DNA from: Paenibacillus cymbidii
Lineage (GTDB): Bacteria > Bacillota > Bacilli > Paenibacillales > NBRC-103111
Direction of reading: 5' to 3'
Assembly (NCBI RefSeq): GCF_004764705.1
Contig: NZ_SHLX01000027.1
Span: 1 to 64,000, forward strand
Length of the DNA: 64,000 nucleotides
Shown here: positions 44,071-51,965 of the stretch, piece after piece
Layout: every line of letters starts with the position of its first letter
How positions within the stretch are numbered: the first letter of the stretch is position 1
Position numbers and translations under genes: made by a program
The notes under the pieces: model-generated
Told to the model about the DNA's origin: nothing
The model's input: only the letters and a program-made list of their open reading frames with translations
The model's database searches: none

Positions 44071-45453
44071 ATGAAACGCACATTGGTTACCGCAACCGGG
44101 GCCGTGCTGGCCGCTTCGATGATTTTGAGCGGCTGCGGCGGGTCCAAGGACGACAACAAGCCGGCCGCTTCGGCATCGACCTCGCCATCGTCGGCCGCAT
44201 CGGCCAAACCGTCCGACGCTTCGAAGCCGGCGGACAAACCGGTCACGCTCAAGTTCTGGGGCGGCGTGCCGCCGGAGAGCGGACCGCAAGAAGCGGTAGA
44301 CAACTGGAATAAAGCGAATCCGAACATCAAGGTCGAATATACGCGCTACGTCAACGACGAGGCGGGCAACCTGAAGCTGGATACGGCGCTGCTCTCCAAC
44401 CAGGACTCTCCCGACATCTTCATGACTTACGGCGACGCGTACATGACCAAACGGGTGCAGGCCGGCATGGCCATCCCGCTGGACGACCTGATCGCCAAAC
44501 AAGGCTTCGACGTCGAAGGCATCATCGGCGCCGCCAACATCAAAAAATTCCCGGACGGCAAATATTATTACTTGCCGGCCAACAAGAACGTCGGCGCCGT
44601 CCTGATCAACAAGAAAGCGCTGGACGAAGCCGGCGAGAAGCTGCCGACCTCCTGGACGTGGGACGATTTCGCCGCGATGGCCAAGAAGCTGACGAAAGGC
44701 GCGCGCAAAGGCACGATGCACGACCCGGCGCTCGGCAACTTCGGCGAGGAATTGCTCGCTTCCGACAAGCCGATCGACTCTTATCTCGCAGCCGACGGCA
44801 CGTCGAACTTCAACAGCGCAGCGCTGAAGAAAGGCCTTGAGCTGCAGAAGTCGCTCGAAGACGGCGGCAACATGGTGAAGCGTGCGGAAGCGGTCGCCGG
44901 CAAGCTGACGTACCAGAACGAGCTGCTGACCGACAAGGCGGCGATGGTCGTTTCGGCGATCTATCTGATCCGCTATATCAAGGATACGGCGAACTTCCCG
45001 CATGACTTCCAGGTCGTGTTCGCTCCGGTGCCGCAAATGAAAGACGGCAACAACGTCAACCTCGGCGGCGGCATGGGCGACTTCATGTCGATCAACAAGA
45101 ACAGCGCCAACAAGGAAGCCGCGATGAAATTCATGGATTGGTACCTGAAGGAAGGCAACATGAGCATGGTGCCGGGCGGCCGCATTCCTACGAACAAGAA
45201 GGCCGACCAGGCGAAAATTGCCCAAATGCTGATCGGCGACGCCGACAAGCTGATCGACAAGACTTCGCTGCAAGCCGTGCTGTCCGGCAACTATACGTAC
45301 CCGACCTCCTACAACGTGCCGGTGCCGACCGAACTGACCCAAGTGTACAAGGAAGAGATGGAGAAATATTTGCTCGGCTCGCAGAACATCGACAAAACGA
45401 TGGAGAACCTCAAATCGCGCGGCGACAGCACGATCAAATCCGCGAAGAAATAA
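44071..45453 (+). CDS. Sugar ABC transporter substrate-binding lipoprotein
   Basis: A 460-residue extracellular solute-binding protein of family 1. Signal peptide with lipobox LSGC (Cys near 22), a Ser/Ala/Pro-rich linker, then the binding fold (VTLKFWGGVPPESG, WTWDDFAAMAKKL, MGDFMSINKNS). ATG 44071 has AAGGGG upstream and the frame before it is leader. It probably delivers an oligosaccharide to the two permeases at 45649 and 46565. No ATPase gene is nearby, so a shared MsmX-type ATPase is expected. Confidence 0.93.
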   Translation: MKRTLVTATGAVLAASMILSGCGGSKDDNKPAASASTSPSSAASAKPSDASKPADKPVTLKFWGGVPPESGPQEAVDNWNKANPNIKVEYTRYVNDEAGNLKLDTALLSNQDSPDIFMTYGDAYMTKRVQAGMAIPLDDLIAKQGFDVEGIIGAANIKKFPDGKYYYLPANKNVGAVLINKKALDEAGEKLPTSWTWDDFAAMAKKLTKGARKGTMHDPALGNFGEELLASDKPIDSYLAADGTSNFNSAALKKGLELQKSLEDGGNMVKRAEAVAGKLTYQNELLTDKAAMVVSAIYLIRYIKDTANFPHDFQVVFAPVPQMKDGNNVNLGGGMGDFMSINKNSANKEAAMKFMDWYLKEGNMSMVPGGRIPTNKKADQAKIAQMLIGDADKLIDKTSLQAVLSGNYTYPTSYNVPVPTELTQVYKEEMEKYLLGSQNIDKTMENLKSRGDSTIKSAKK

Positions 45454-45476
45454 GCCGCGCATGCGGCTGATGAAGA

Positions 45477-45518
45477 AACCTCCGGCACCGCCAACACAGG
45501 CGGGACCGGAGGTTTTTT
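45477..45518 (+). terminator. Terminator between the binding-protein gene and permease genes
   Basis: AACCTCCGG (45477-45485) pairs with CCGGAGGTT (45506-45514), ending in TTTTTT. In such operons it makes the binding protein more abundant than the permeases by partial read-through. Confidence 0.88.
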
Positions 45519-45648
45519 GCGCCGACGGATCTTGTCCGCCCTTACCTGTCAATAAAAATACAGAAACCTTCAACCTGCATCCATTCTGCGGCGAGGCCCG
45601 GGCTTGCTACAGTAGAGGGAGAAATCCGCCCCGAAGGAGACCGAGCCT

Positions 45649-46548
45649 ATGAAGCTTTGGCACAATGCGAAATTTCGCGAACAACTGGCCGGCTATTTGT
45701 TCATCCTGCCCAATTTTGCGGGCTATCTCCTTTTCGTCTTGCTGCCGATCCTGTTCAGCCTATATCTGGTGTTCGTCGATTGGGAGTATCTGAAAGGGTT
45801 CGCCGGCATCAAGTGGGTCGGACTCGACAACTTCCGGGCGCTGGCCGACGATCCGAAGTTTACGAAATCGCTGCAGCACAACCTGCTCTTCACGGCGATC
45901 AGCGTGCCGGCCTCGATGGTGATCGGCCTGCTGCTCGCGGTAGTGATGAACAAATACGTGTATTTCAAAAACACGCTGCGCACGCTCATTTTTCTTCCGT
46001 ACATGAGCAGCCTGGCCGCCGTATCGGTCATCTGGAGCATTTTGTACAACTCGACCTCGGGCCCGATCAACGCTTTCCTGCGCAGCATCGGCATCGCACA
46101 CCCGCCGGGCTGGCTGGCGAGCCCGCATTCGTCGATGTACGCGATCATCATCATGTCGGTGTGGATGACGATCGGCTACACGATGGTCATTTATCTGGCC
46201 GGTTTGCAAGGCATCTCGAAGGATCTGTACGAAGCGTCGGAAATCGACGGCGCCTCCAAGGCGCGCCAGCTGCTGCAAATTACGATCCCGATGCTGACGC
46301 CGACGACATTCCTCATCCTGGTCACCCAGCTGATCTGGTCGTTCCAGGTGTTTGCGCCCGTGGCGATCATGTCCCAGGGCGGGCCGATCGATTCGTCGAT
46401 GGTGCTGTCGTATCACATTTACCTGCAAGCGTTCCGCTTCTACAAGATGGGCTACGCGGCCGCCATGTCCTGGGTGCTGTTCGCCATCATCTTCGTCGTG
46501 ACGATCATTCAGTGGCAAAGCCAGAAGCGCTGGCAAAATCATTTCTAG
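45649..46548 (+). CDS. Sugar ABC transporter permease (MalF/UgpA type)
   Basis: A 299-residue permease with six hydrophobic helices. The EAA loop is EASEIDGASKARQLLQITIP near residue 200, where the ATPase docks. ATG 45649 has GAAGGAG upstream. It pairs with the permease at 46565. Confidence 0.94.
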   Translation: MKLWHNAKFREQLAGYLFILPNFAGYLLFVLLPILFSLYLVFVDWEYLKGFAGIKWVGLDNFRALADDPKFTKSLQHNLLFTAISVPASMVIGLLLAVVMNKYVYFKNTLRTLIFLPYMSSLAAVSVIWSILYNSTSGPINAFLRSIGIAHPPGWLASPHSSMYAIIIMSVWMTIGYTMVIYLAGLQGISKDLYEASEIDGASKARQLLQITIPMLTPTTFLILVTQLIWSFQVFAPVAIMSQGGPIDSSMVLSYHIYLQAFRFYKMGYAAAMSWVLFAIIFVVTIIQWQSQKRWQNHF

Positions 46549-46564
46549 GCGGGAGGCGAGCGGC

Positions 46565-47446
46565 ATGCAGCCAGCTATGACAACCCATTTACCGGCAAGA
46601 CCCGTTGCCCGCAAAAAAGACGCCTGGCGCGTCGCGGGCCGGGTGCTCGTCACGCTTCTGCTCGCGGTGTTCGCGCTGCTGATGATCGTGCCGTTCCTGT
46701 GGATGCTCTCCACCTCGTTCAAGATCAACGGGGAAGTGTTCAAGTATCCGATCGAGTGGATTCCGAACAAGTGGCATTGGGAAAATTACCGCAAAGTATG
46801 GGCGGGCAAAGACGGGTTCTACATCTACTACCTCAACTCGTTCAAAATCACGTTCATTACCGTCTTCGGCAACCTGCTGACGAGCGCCATGGCCGGCTTC
46901 GCCTTCGCCAAGCTGCGGTTCAAGGGCCGCGAAGCGCTGTTCCTGATCTACCTGTCGACGATGATGATTCCCGGCCAGGTGCTGCTGCTGCCGCGGTTCA
47001 TCCTGTTCGACAACATGCACCTGATCAATACCCACTGGTCGCTCATCCTGCCCGGCATGTTTACCGTGTTCGGCACGTTCCTGATGCGGCAGTTCATCAG
47101 CACGCTGCCGGGCGAGCTGCTGGAAGCGGCGCGCGTCGACGGCGCCGGCTTCTGGCGCATGTTCTGGCAGATCAGCTTGCCGCTGACCAAACCGGCGCTC
47201 GTGACGCTGCTCATCCTGACGTTCACCTGGCACTGGAACGAATACGAAGGGCCGCTCATTTACTTGCGCGACAAGCAGCTGTTTACGATCCCGCTCGGCC
47301 TCACCACCTTCGTCGAGGAGGCGGGCGTCAACTACGTGCTGTCGATGGCGGCGTCCGTGTCCAGCTTCGTGCCGCTGCTGATCGTTGTCATCGTCTGCCA
47401 GCGCTGGTTCGTGGAAGGCATCGCCTCCTCGGGCCTCAAGGGATAG
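46565..47446 (+). CDS. Sugar ABC transporter permease (MalG/UgpE type)
   Basis: A 293-residue permease with six helices. The EAA loop is LLEAARVDGAGFWRMFWQI near residue 190. It starts 17 nt after its partner gene with GGGAGG upstream. Together with the lipoprotein it imports a sugar under the control of the adjacent two-component system, most likely a galactoside-containing one given the neighbouring GH42 gene. Confidence 0.94.
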   Translation: MQPAMTTHLPARPVARKKDAWRVAGRVLVTLLLAVFALLMIVPFLWMLSTSFKINGEVFKYPIEWIPNKWHWENYRKVWAGKDGFYIYYLNSFKITFITVFGNLLTSAMAGFAFAKLRFKGREALFLIYLSTMMIPGQVLLLPRFILFDNMHLINTHWSLILPGMFTVFGTFLMRQFISTLPGELLEAARVDGAGFWRMFWQISLPLTKPALVTLLILTFTWHWNEYEGPLIYLRDKQLFTIPLGLTTFVEEAGVNYVLSMAASVSSFVPLLIVVIVCQRWFVEGIASSGLKG

Positions 47447-47456
47447 GCGCGCCCCA

Positions 47457-49097
47457 TCATTCCGCCCCGGCCATTCCCCATTCAGCCGCGGCGGCTCGCC
47501 AGTCCGCCAGGCCGGCGTCCTTGTGCAGCATGACCACTTCGCCAGACCCGTACGCGGCGCGGCGAACGACCGCGTCTGCCCCCTTCGGTTCCGCGCAGAA
47601 GGAAGTCATGCCGAACACTTCCGTATAAAACGCCGGCATTCGTGTCAAGTACACGTTGTCGGCGTTTTTCTGGAACAAGTCCGACGTGACGAGCACCCGG
47701 CCGCCGCCGTTTGCAAATGTCAGCAACGCCTGCTCCAGCGCGGGGTCGTGTACGATATGCAGCGGTACGACGACGGTATGCATCCCTTCCAGCCCGCCGG
47801 GGTCGGTGACGATTCGGTGCGAGCGGTCCGGCCGGAACAAGCTGCGGTACACGACGTCGATGACGTAGTTCGGATAATGCAGCCGGTCCGTAATTTGCCG
47901 GCCCCAGCGCGAGATCGTATAGGCCCATGAGCTTTCAAAATGAAACACGATGCCGACGCCGGAAAAAGCGAATCGCTCCGACGCCGCTCCGGCTGCCGGG
48001 GCTCCCGCGGCGTCGCGTCCGGCGGCCCAATCCGCGATGCTGCGGTAGCTGGCCGTCGGTTCGCCCGACAGCGTCAGCATTTCCTGCAAGCTCTGCTCCT
48101 GACCGAACGGAAACGGCTTGAATTTGAAAATCGTAAACCACTCGCACCCGCGTCCCCTCACCTGTTCCATGCCGTCGGACAAATTGGCCACGTTCGGGCC
48201 GTATTCCATGAACCACGAGCGGCCCGGCTTCAAGCTGTCGTTAAAATCGGCGTAGAAGCCGATTTCGTGCAGGCTCTCGCTGTACAGGTCCATGCCCGCC
48301 GCGTCCAGATCGCGCACCAGCTCGGGCCAGTGCACGTTGTCGCCCCAATTGAGCGGGAACCGGTTCGTCGTCACCGGTCGCCCCGGGCTATGCTCGCGGA
48401 TGAGCGCCGCTTGCTCGCGGCAGAACGCAACGATCGCCTGCGACGAGAAGCGCGAGTATTCCATTTCGATGCTGGGGCTGTTCTTCAGCCACAGATCGGC
48501 TTTGTATTTCAGCGGCGGACCGATTTGATCGAAGCGCTGGTAGTCGAGCGACCAGAAGAAGTTGCCCCAACGCTCGTTCAACTCGCGAATGCTCGGATAG
48601 ACGGACTTCAGATAAGCTTGAAACGCCTTCCGGCAGTTGTCACAATAACACCGCTTCTGCTCGCCGCCGAATTCGTTGTCGATTTGCCAGGCGACGACGT
48701 TCGGGTTGCCGCCGTAACGCACCGCCATCTCCTCGACAATGCGCAGCGAATAAGCCAAATAAGCCGGCGTGTTGTAGCAGCGGTGCTGCCGGGCGCCGAA
48801 CACGTTGCGCCTGCCTTCGTCGTCGACGGGGATCACCTCCGGATACGCTTCCACCAGCCAAATCGGCGGACACGCTGTCGGCGTGCACAAAATAATCGCC
48901 AACCCGTATTCCGCGGCCAACGCGACGAACCGGTCCAGCCACTCCCAGCGAAAATCCCCTTCGGCCGGTTCCAGCCGCGACCAGGCAAATTCGGCAATCC
49001 GTATGCGTTCGATGCCGGCTTGTTTCATCAGCGCCAGATCGGCGCTCCACTGTTCGGGACGATGATGCTCCGGGTAATAGGCAACGCCAAGCTTCAT
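47457..49097 (-). CDS. GH42-family beta-galactosidase-like glycosidase
   Basis: A 546-residue enzyme without signal peptide. The GH42 acid/base Glu lies in WQIDNEFGG (near residue 147) and a likely nucleophile Glu in WFMEYGPNVAN (near 305). CYCDNC near residue 158 resembles the Cys metal site of many GH42 enzymes. The protein is shorter than typical 650-690-residue members, so C-terminal domains may be reduced. It is convergent with the sugar permease genes, suggesting that imported galactosides are cut inside the cell. ATG 49097 has only a weak ribosome site; the frame runs on to 49331. Confidence 0.88.
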   Translation of the reverse strand: MKLGVAYYPEHHRPEQWSADLALMKQAGIERIRIAEFAWSRLEPAEGDFRWEWLDRFVALAAEYGLAIILCTPTACPPIWLVEAYPEVIPVDDEGRRNVFGARQHRCYNTPAYLAYSLRIVEEMAVRYGGNPNVVAWQIDNEFGGEQKRCYCDNCRKAFQAYLKSVYPSIRELNERWGNFFWSLDYQRFDQIGPPLKYKADLWLKNSPSIEMEYSRFSSQAIVAFCREQAALIREHSPGRPVTTNRFPLNWGDNVHWPELVRDLDAAGMDLYSESLHEIGFYADFNDSLKPGRSWFMEYGPNVANLSDGMEQVRGRGCEWFTIFKFKPFPFGQEQSLQEMLTLSGEPTASYRSIADWAAGRDAAGAPAAGAASERFAFSGVGIVFHFESSWAYTISRWGRQITDRLHYPNYVIDVVYRSLFRPDRSHRIVTDPGGLEGMHTVVVPLHIVHDPALEQALLTFANGGGRVLVTSDLFQKNADNVYLTRMPAFYTEVFGMTSFCAEPKGADAVVRRAAYGSGEVVMLHKDAGLADWRAAAAEWGMAGAE

Positions 49098-49360
49098 GCT
49101 GCATCGCTCGCTTTCCTGACGATGGCGGCCGGACGGGCCGCCTCTTGCTTCAGTATGAAGGCCGGGTCGGGCGCTGCCTATATCACTTTTTCTTCTATCG
49201 TTATCTTTTGACAACTTGTTTGCGGCGGGACCGTATTTTCGCGCGGCGCGTTTTGTGCTAGTGAAAGTCATTTTGCCGTATGGGATAACCAATGGAAAGG
49301 TTTTATGATGAGGATAGCAAGATTGTTTCATGCGGATTATACTGAGGAGGAAGCGAAACG

Positions 49361-50125
49361 ATGATTACCCAGGGCGCACCTTTTTCCATCGAACAATTCC
49401 GGCAGGACGGCTTCAGCGGCCCCGTTCAGGGCTTGACGCTGGCCGAGGCGGACAAGTATTACCGGCTGTTCTTCGAAGCGCTCGGCATGTCGCCGTTCGA
49501 ACCGGGAGCGGCGGGCGTCAACATGTCGGCGTGGCACCAGCGTCACCGCTGGGCATACGAGCTGGCCACCCATCCGGCCATCGTCGACCCGATTGCGCAA
49601 ATTCTCGGCGACGACGTGGTGCTGTGGGCGATGCATTTCTGGTACAAGGAGCCGGGCAATCCGAAGTTCATCCCGTGGCACCAGGACATCAACTACTGGC
49701 CGATGGAGCCGGCGATCAACGCCACCGCGTGGGTGACGCTCGGCTACTCGGTAACCGAAAACGGCTGCCTGCGCATCATCCCCGGCACGCACCGCAGCCG
49801 GACCGAACATGTACAGCTCGGCGACGCAGGCAGCGCGTTCGAGCAAGGCATCGATGCCCGATATATCGACGAAACGAAAGCGATCGACGTGGAAATGACG
49901 CCGGGCCAAGTCGTCTACTTTAATGAAGCGACGTTTCACGGCTCCAAGGCGAACACGTCGGCCATTCCGCGCGTGGCGTTTTCGCTGCGCTACACGACGC
50001 CGGAAGTGAAATTCCAAATGGACGACTGGGGCGGCGACAAAAGCCGGATCCGCACCTACCTCGTGCGCGGCGTCGACAAGTTCCGCCGCAACGACGAAAT
50101 CGCCGGCACGATTCCGGCGGAATAA
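49361..50125 (+). CDS. PhyH-family Fe(II)/2-oxoglutarate dioxygenase 4
   Basis: A 254-residue PhyH-family protein. HQD in WHQDINYWP (near residue 106) and the His in TFHGSKANTS (near 192) form the iron site, with Arg in IPRVAFSLRY as a co-substrate ligand candidate. ATG 49361 follows GAGGAGGAAGCG. The 263-nt gap before it (49098-49360) has TTGACA near 49208 but no clear -10. An AraC gene follows 59 nt downstream. Confidence 0.9.
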   Translation: MITQGAPFSIEQFRQDGFSGPVQGLTLAEADKYYRLFFEALGMSPFEPGAAGVNMSAWHQRHRWAYELATHPAIVDPIAQILGDDVVLWAMHFWYKEPGNPKFIPWHQDINYWPMEPAINATAWVTLGYSVTENGCLRIIPGTHRSRTEHVQLGDAGSAFEQGIDARYIDETKAIDVEMTPGQVVYFNEATFHGSKANTSAIPRVAFSLRYTTPEVKFQMDDWGGDKSRIRTYLVRGVDKFRRNDEIAGTIPAE

Positions 50126-50184
50126 CCCGCCGGACGACGGGCAAGACACTTCCCGAGCGGCGGGCAAGAAAGGATGGCTGAGCC

Positions 50185-51027
50185 ATGCTCCCGCTGGCCG
50201 GACGCATTACGGAAGCGATGCAGCTGCGCTTTTTGCACATTCACGCCTACGAGCTTTCCCACACGTGGGGCATGGACGGCCGCTTGCTGGACAATGCGGT
50301 CGTCTGGCTGCTGGAAGACGGAGCCATCGAGCTGTCCGACGGCGGGCCCGTCGCTCGCGCAGTTGCCGGCGATGTGCTATTCCTGGCGCCGGGCACGCGG
50401 TTGACCTGCCGCGCCCGGACGGCGTCGCTGCGCATCGTCAGCCTCAACTTCGAAGCGGCGTTCGCCGGCCGCTGGCCGGTATCGCTGCGGTTCCCGCTGC
50501 GCCTCGCCGGCGACACGGAGCCGCTGGCCGCCGTGCTGCGCGGCATGCTCGCGGACGACGCCGCGCCGGACGGCCCCGGCAAGCCGCTGCTGCTGCAGGC
50601 CGGGCTGCTGCGCCTGCTCGGCCTGATGGCGGCCGGTGCGGCTGCGGCTCGCGACGAGCTGCCGGACGCGGGCCGCCTCGACGCCCGCGTGCGCGAAGCG
50701 ATCGCGCAGCTGGAGCGCCGGCCCGGCGCGTTCCCGGCGGCGGCCGAGCTGGCCGAAGCCGCGAACGCGAGCGAGTCGCATCTGCGCAAGCTGTTTCTGC
50801 GCGAGACGGGCATGCCGCCGCTGCAGTACGCGCACCGGTTGAAGGCGTCGCTGGCCATGCGGCGCCTGGCCGGCTCGGACGAGCGCGTGTCGGACATTGC
50901 GTATTCGCTCGGGTACGAGGACCCGAATTATTTTGCGCGCATGTTCAAGAAGTGCTCCGGCATGACCCCGCAGGAATACCGGCGCAAACACCGCGACTGG
51001 ATGTCGGGGGAAGTCGACCCTTCATGA
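50185..51027 (+). CDS. AraC-family regulator downstream of PhyH gene 4
   Basis: A 280-residue protein with a cupin-like N-terminus and an AraC DNA-binding domain (FPAAAELAEAANASESHLRKLF and VSDIAYSLGYEDPNYFARMFKK, ending in SGMTPQEYRRKHRD). It repeats the same-strand PhyH-AraC order of the third module. Its stop codon overlaps the start of a fragment of an iron-siderophore binding protein. Confidence 0.9.
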   Translation: MLPLAGRITEAMQLRFLHIHAYELSHTWGMDGRLLDNAVVWLLEDGAIELSDGGPVARAVAGDVLFLAPGTRLTCRARTASLRIVSLNFEAAFAGRWPVSLRFPLRLAGDTEPLAAVLRGMLADDAAPDGPGKPLLLQAGLLRLLGLMAAGAAAARDELPDAGRLDARVREAIAQLERRPGAFPAAAELAEAANASESHLRKLFLRETGMPPLQYAHRLKASLAMRRLAGSDERVSDIAYSLGYEDPNYFARMFKKCSGMTPQEYRRKHRDWMSGEVDPS

Positions 51028-51371
51028 GCAATAGCCCTCGGCCAAAAGCGAACGAATGGCTGGCGGACCCGATCTGGAAAAGCGTGCCTGCCGTCAAGCA
51101 GGGCCATGTCTTCGAGGTGGACGCCAACTACTGGATGGCCAGCGGCGCCATCGCCAACGGCAAAAAAATCGACGACGTGCTGAAAATAACGCCGCAAAAG
51201 AAAAACCGGACGCAGTCGCCCCCTGAATGGCCCGATTATAACCCGGCAACGAAAATAGCCCATGAAAAATGGCCTATTTGCCTCCTATCGCCCGGTTCGG
51301 CGGAAATAGCCAGTGAAAACACTGGTTATTTGCCCCGGATCCCCTTCAAATCGGCATTTCAAGCGAAATAG
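51024..51371 (+). pseudogene. C-terminal fragment of an iron-siderophore ABC binding protein
   Basis: The frame opening at ATG 51024 encodes NEWLADPIWKSVPAVKQGHV and VFEVDANYWMASGAIA, the characteristic last 60 residues of FecB/FhuD-type Peripla_BP_2 proteins. The rest of that protein is missing and the frame runs on into repeat copy A3, where it stops at 51369-51371. The upstream AraC gene lacks this domain, although AraC proteins fused to it exist, so a deletion between an AraC gene and a binding-protein domain is likely. Confidence 0.65.
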
Positions 51372-51444
51372 CCAGTGAAATCACTGGCTATTTCGTATGG
51401 ACGGCCCGTTTCTGGCGAAATAGGCAAGAAAACATGGCCTATTT
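51253..51444 (+). repeat. Four-hairpin intergenic element, copy A3
   Basis: Nearly identical to copy A1 in the same orientation. AAATAG starts lie at 51253, 51304, 51366 and 51418 (51, 62 and 52 bp apart). Similarity extends on both sides: CTGARTGGCCCGATT about 25-30 nt before the first stem and AGTTGGCGGA after the last. It follows the fourth PhyH-AraC module. Confidence 0.9.
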
Positions 51445-51545
51445 GGCAAGGAGCTAGTTGGCGGATGGGGGAATGGCGCGCATGAAGCAACGTTTCCGAT
51501 CCATGATGGGCGCTTTCGGCATGCGGAAGCGTTTCGCCGGCGGCA

Positions 51546-51734
51546 TCACGACGATATCATCGTCGCAACCGCGATCGTCCACACAATAACGGCGAACAGC
51601 ACGCCGGCGCAAACCGTTTCGGCGGTATAGGGCTGCCGTTTGACGATTTTCTCCACGGCCTTGAGAAGCGCAAGGACGAAGCCGAACCCGAAGAACGGCA
51701 TGCCATACAACGCCACGGCCTGCATCCAGACCAT
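51546..51734 (-). CDS. Small membrane protein of unknown function
   Basis: A 62-residue protein with two hydrophobic segments (about residues 4-25 and 42-60) separated by a basic loop. ATG 51734 has AAGGGAG about 8 nt upstream, better placed than GTG 51743. I do not recognise the family. Confidence 0.55.
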   Translation of the reverse strand: MVWMQAVALYGMPFFGFGFVLALLKAVEKIVKRQPYTAETVCAGVLFAVIVWTIAVATMISS

Positions 51735-51899
51735 CGGTTCCACTCCCTTCCGCTCTGCTCCGCATGCCGCTTGACCGGCAGGACCAACCCGGCCAGACGG
51801 GCAAGACAGTATATGCAGGAGTACAGTCCATAATTTTACATTACCCCATCATACGGAAGGATGCAATGGCAATTTTGCCTCTGCCGCCGCGCCACCGCC

Positions 51900-51940
51900 A
51901 AAAAGCAGCCGTCCCCGACGATCGGGAGCGGCTGCTTTTC
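51900..51940 (-). terminator. Terminator of the FAD oxidoreductase gene
   Basis: AAAAGCAGCCG (51901-51911) pairs with CGGCTGCTTTT (51929-51939). It has U-rich ends on both strands, with TTTTT on the minus strand, and lies 26 nt past the stop codon. Confidence 0.85.
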
Positions 51941-51965
51941 AAACGAGTCGGCTGTGTCCGGCCAT

